This document shows, one piece after another, positions 35,308 to 36,606 of a stretch of 36,606 bases of DNA. How positions within the stretch are numbered: the stretch's first letter is position 1; every line of letters begins with the position of its first letter. The DNA is from Candidatus Krumholzibacteriota bacterium (GTDB taxonomy: Bacteria > Krumholzibacteriota > Krumholzibacteriia > LZORAL124-64-63). Position numbers and translations under genes: made by a program. The DNA is taken from positions 1 through 36,606 of the forward strand of contig JAJRWA010000051.1 of NCBI GenBank assembly GCA_024277025.1, given 5' to 3'. Under the pieces are notes generated by a model. The model did not search any database. It was not told the DNA's origin and saw only the letters and a program-made list of their open reading frames with translations.

Positions 35308-36120
35308 ATGAAAAAGAGTATTTACCTGAGCATCCTACTCACCGGCCTGCTGGTATTGGTTTCCGCTTGCCAGGAGGAACCTGCCGGCTCCGTCAATCTC
35401 TCGGTTCCGGCTACCCGGCCCGAAAATATCGTGCTGGGCGAGACCGGCTATGACGATCCTGTTCTTCACCGGGAATTTGAGGAGGCCTGGACCAGAAATC
35501 CGAACGTTCAGTACTGGATGGCCGAGGGGACCATCAATCGACACACCGGCGGCGAGTTGGTTTTTGCGGTGCCGACCTGGCCGGCCGAATACGAAGTGCG
35601 TCTCAAACTCGATCCGGAAGACGTTGATTCGCTATCCTACCATGGTCCGGACGATATCTATTTCCGCATTGCGATCCCGGCCAGAAATGATAGCGGGAGT
35701 GGCTACGCCTCCTACGAGTTCTTCCCGGACGGCATCAAGTTCATCAGAGGCATTGAGGTGACGCTTTGTATTCCGCCGTGGATCGTAAGTCTGCCTGATA
35801 GCGACTCTTATGATTTGGTTTCAATCGACGAAGACTGGCACGAGTTGGAGCGTCATTTCGTAGTCACCGGTCGGCAGGGCGGAACGCCGGGAGCCTTGTT
35901 GACCGGCGCCGAGCCCGATAGCGGTTGGACACGTACCCAGCTGGCCACGGAGATTTCCTATCGGCTCAAACATTTTTCCCGGTGGGGGGTTACCAGCGGG
36001 ACCGATGATCAGCCTTCGTCGGCTCCCGGTACCCTGCAGGCAATTCAAACCCTGGCAGGCTGCTGGACCATGGTGCTGCCCGTCAGCGGCCCACTGCCGG
36101 TGACGCCAATACTCCGCTGA
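35308..36120 (+). CDS. Lipoprotein of unknown function
   Basis: The ATG at 35308 gives 270 residues with a clear lipoprotein signal (MKKSIYLSILLTGLLVLVSAC, lipidated Cys21). The mature part shows no family I recognise. It is acidic and aromatic, with beta-type segments (GGELVFAVPTWPAEYEVRLK, DIYFRIAIPARNDSGSGYAS, GIKFIRGIEVTLCIPPW) and a later segment ISYRLKHFSRWGV. The last 40 residues look disordered. An upstream in-frame ATG at 35251 would put a charged stretch before the signal and is not favoured. The leader between 35228 and 35307 is noticeably AT-rich compared with its surroundings. It converges on the CHAT gene with only three bases between the stops. Confidence 0.7.
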   Translation: MKKSIYLSILLTGLLVLVSACQEEPAGSVNLSVPATRPENIVLGETGYDDPVLHREFEEAWTRNPNVQYWMAEGTINRHTGGELVFAVPTWPAEYEVRLKLDPEDVDSLSYHGPDDIYFRIAIPARNDSGSGYASYEFFPDGIKFIRGIEVTLCIPPWIVSLPDSDSYDLVSIDEDWHELERHFVVTGRQGGTPGALLTGAEPDSGWTRTQLATEISYRLKHFSRWGVTSGTDDQPSSAPGTLQAIQTLAGCWTMVLPVSGPLPVTPILR

Positions 36121-36123
36121 GTG

Positions 36124-36468
36124 TCACCCCTCATCGCCGATAAGTCGGAAGAAGGCCCAACACGACGGATGCTCCCACTGGCCCCGGGCCGCTCGCAAGT
36201 CCTGCTGAGCGGCCCGCAGGGCTTCAGCCTTGGATACTCCGCTGAACCAGTGCTCGTAAAAACGCTCTGCAATAAAGGCCGACGCTTCATCCTCCACCCA
36301 ATTGGTTGAGGCGATGACGGTACGAGCGCCAGCCGTCAGGAAGGCATCCGCAAAACCTGATACTCCGCTGCCTGTGGTCGACAAGCGGCGGGCTGCGTTG
36401 CAACACGAAAGGTAAACCAGTTCGGCCTGGAGATTCAGACGGCTGACTGCCTGAATCGTAATCGGCAC
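36124..36468 (-). CDS. CHAT-domain (caspase-like) protein, C-terminal part
   Basis: This frame of 114 residues from a GTG carries the C-terminal half of a CHAT peptidase domain. It includes the catalytic-cysteine strand ELVYLSCCNAARR, then GSGVSGFADAFLTAGARTVI, ASTNWVEDEASAFIAERFYE, SKAEALRAAQQDLRA and the closing HPSCWAFFRLIGD. CHAT proteases are clan CD cysteine peptidases related to caspases and separase, often attached to TPR repeats. The GTG is unlikely to be a true start, because the domain's catalytic histidine lies upstream in the same frame beyond an amber codon at 36486-36484. The gene is therefore broken, misread in assembly, or read through. Confidence 0.75.
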   Translation of the reverse strand: MPITIQAVSRLNLQAELVYLSCCNAARRLSTTGSGVSGFADAFLTAGARTVIASTNWVEDEASAFIAERFYEHWFSGVSKAEALRAAQQDLRAARGQWEHPSCWAFFRLIGDEG

Positions 36469-36606
36469 CGCAGTCTTCCCTGCCTACAATCGCAGGGTCG
36501 ATCTTTGCGGCAGCCCCTGAAAGACCTGGGCGTGTGAGGCGAGATGAATTACCCCTGATTCGGCCAATCCATCAGCTGTGATTGCGTCCCAATTGGCACC
36601 TCTACC
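36469..36606 (-). pseudogene. Upstream part of the CHAT domain, in frame beyond an amber codon, cut by the window edge
   Basis: The 40 codons from 36606 to 36487 are open and in the same frame as the CHAT fragment downstream. They include SGVIHLASHAQVFQG, the strand with the catalytic histidine of CHAT domains (usually H-x-A/S-T/S-H-G), then LPQRSTLRL. TAG at 36486-36484 follows, and AGKTAVPITIQAV continues the domain at once. Homology on both sides of a single stop with no frameshift points to a nonsense mutation or a base-call error. The rest of the gene lies outside the window. Confidence 0.65.

Noticed and set aside
1..36606. CRISPR array, tRNA, rRNA, prophage or integrase genes
   Set aside because: No regularly spaced direct repeats, no cloverleaf or rRNA-like stretch and no phage genes were noticed. 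The only mobile-element trace is the transposase start at the left edge.

Overview
The window is visibly GC-rich (not counted) and reads as a Gram-negative bacterium with a heavily decorated envelope. Four secreted proteins, plus one gene fragment, end in the PNPFNP-type FlgD-like Ig domain that marks exported proteins in the FCB group and its uncultured relatives (Krumholzibacteria/Eisenbacteria-like lineages). A PorV-type barrel, a TolQ/ExbD/TonB set and MutA/MutB/MeaB fit that picture. The phylum assignment is inference; no rRNA gene is present.

Left part (1-7546). The N-terminus of an IS630-like transposase runs off the left edge. Next comes a minus-strand operon of three envelope genes: a PEGA/Omp28-like CGPC lipoprotein, a secreted protein with the C-terminal Ig domain, and a TlpA thioredoxin fused to a predicted outer-membrane barrel. 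A secreted M14 zinc carboxypeptidase and a family 2 glycosyltransferase follow.

Middle (7547-18251). A 625-base gap carries a decayed C-terminal Ig fragment and several hairpins. It precedes a 1009-residue secreted protein and a small barrel-like protein. Then comes a beta-oxidation operon, fadN-fadA-fadE on the minus strand, ending at a strong terminator. A divergent TetR repressor of the Bacillus FadR type lies beside it. An inverted repeat (TGAATG-AC-CATTCA) sits just downstream of the -10 box of the fadN promoter, which suggests acyl-CoA-responsive repression.

Right part (18252-29552). Eight closely spaced plus-strand genes encode a repetitive Ig-type surface protein, a PorV-like barrel with an Ig tail, a 1033-residue TPR protein, a TolQ/ExbB channel, two different ExbD/TolR proteins, a TonB-like protein and a secreted Ig-module protein in the place where Pal would stand. 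I read this as one energised envelope machine that has no obvious named counterpart; it is the best candidate here for an undescribed system.

End (29553-36606). mutA-mutB-meaB encode methylmalonyl-CoA mutase and its GTPase chaperone. With the fad genes they allow odd-chain fatty acid or propionyl-CoA traffic through succinyl-CoA. A lipoprotein of unknown function follows, then a converging CHAT (caspase-like) protease gene interrupted by an in-frame amber codon and cut by the window edge. No tRNA, rRNA or CRISPR array was seen.
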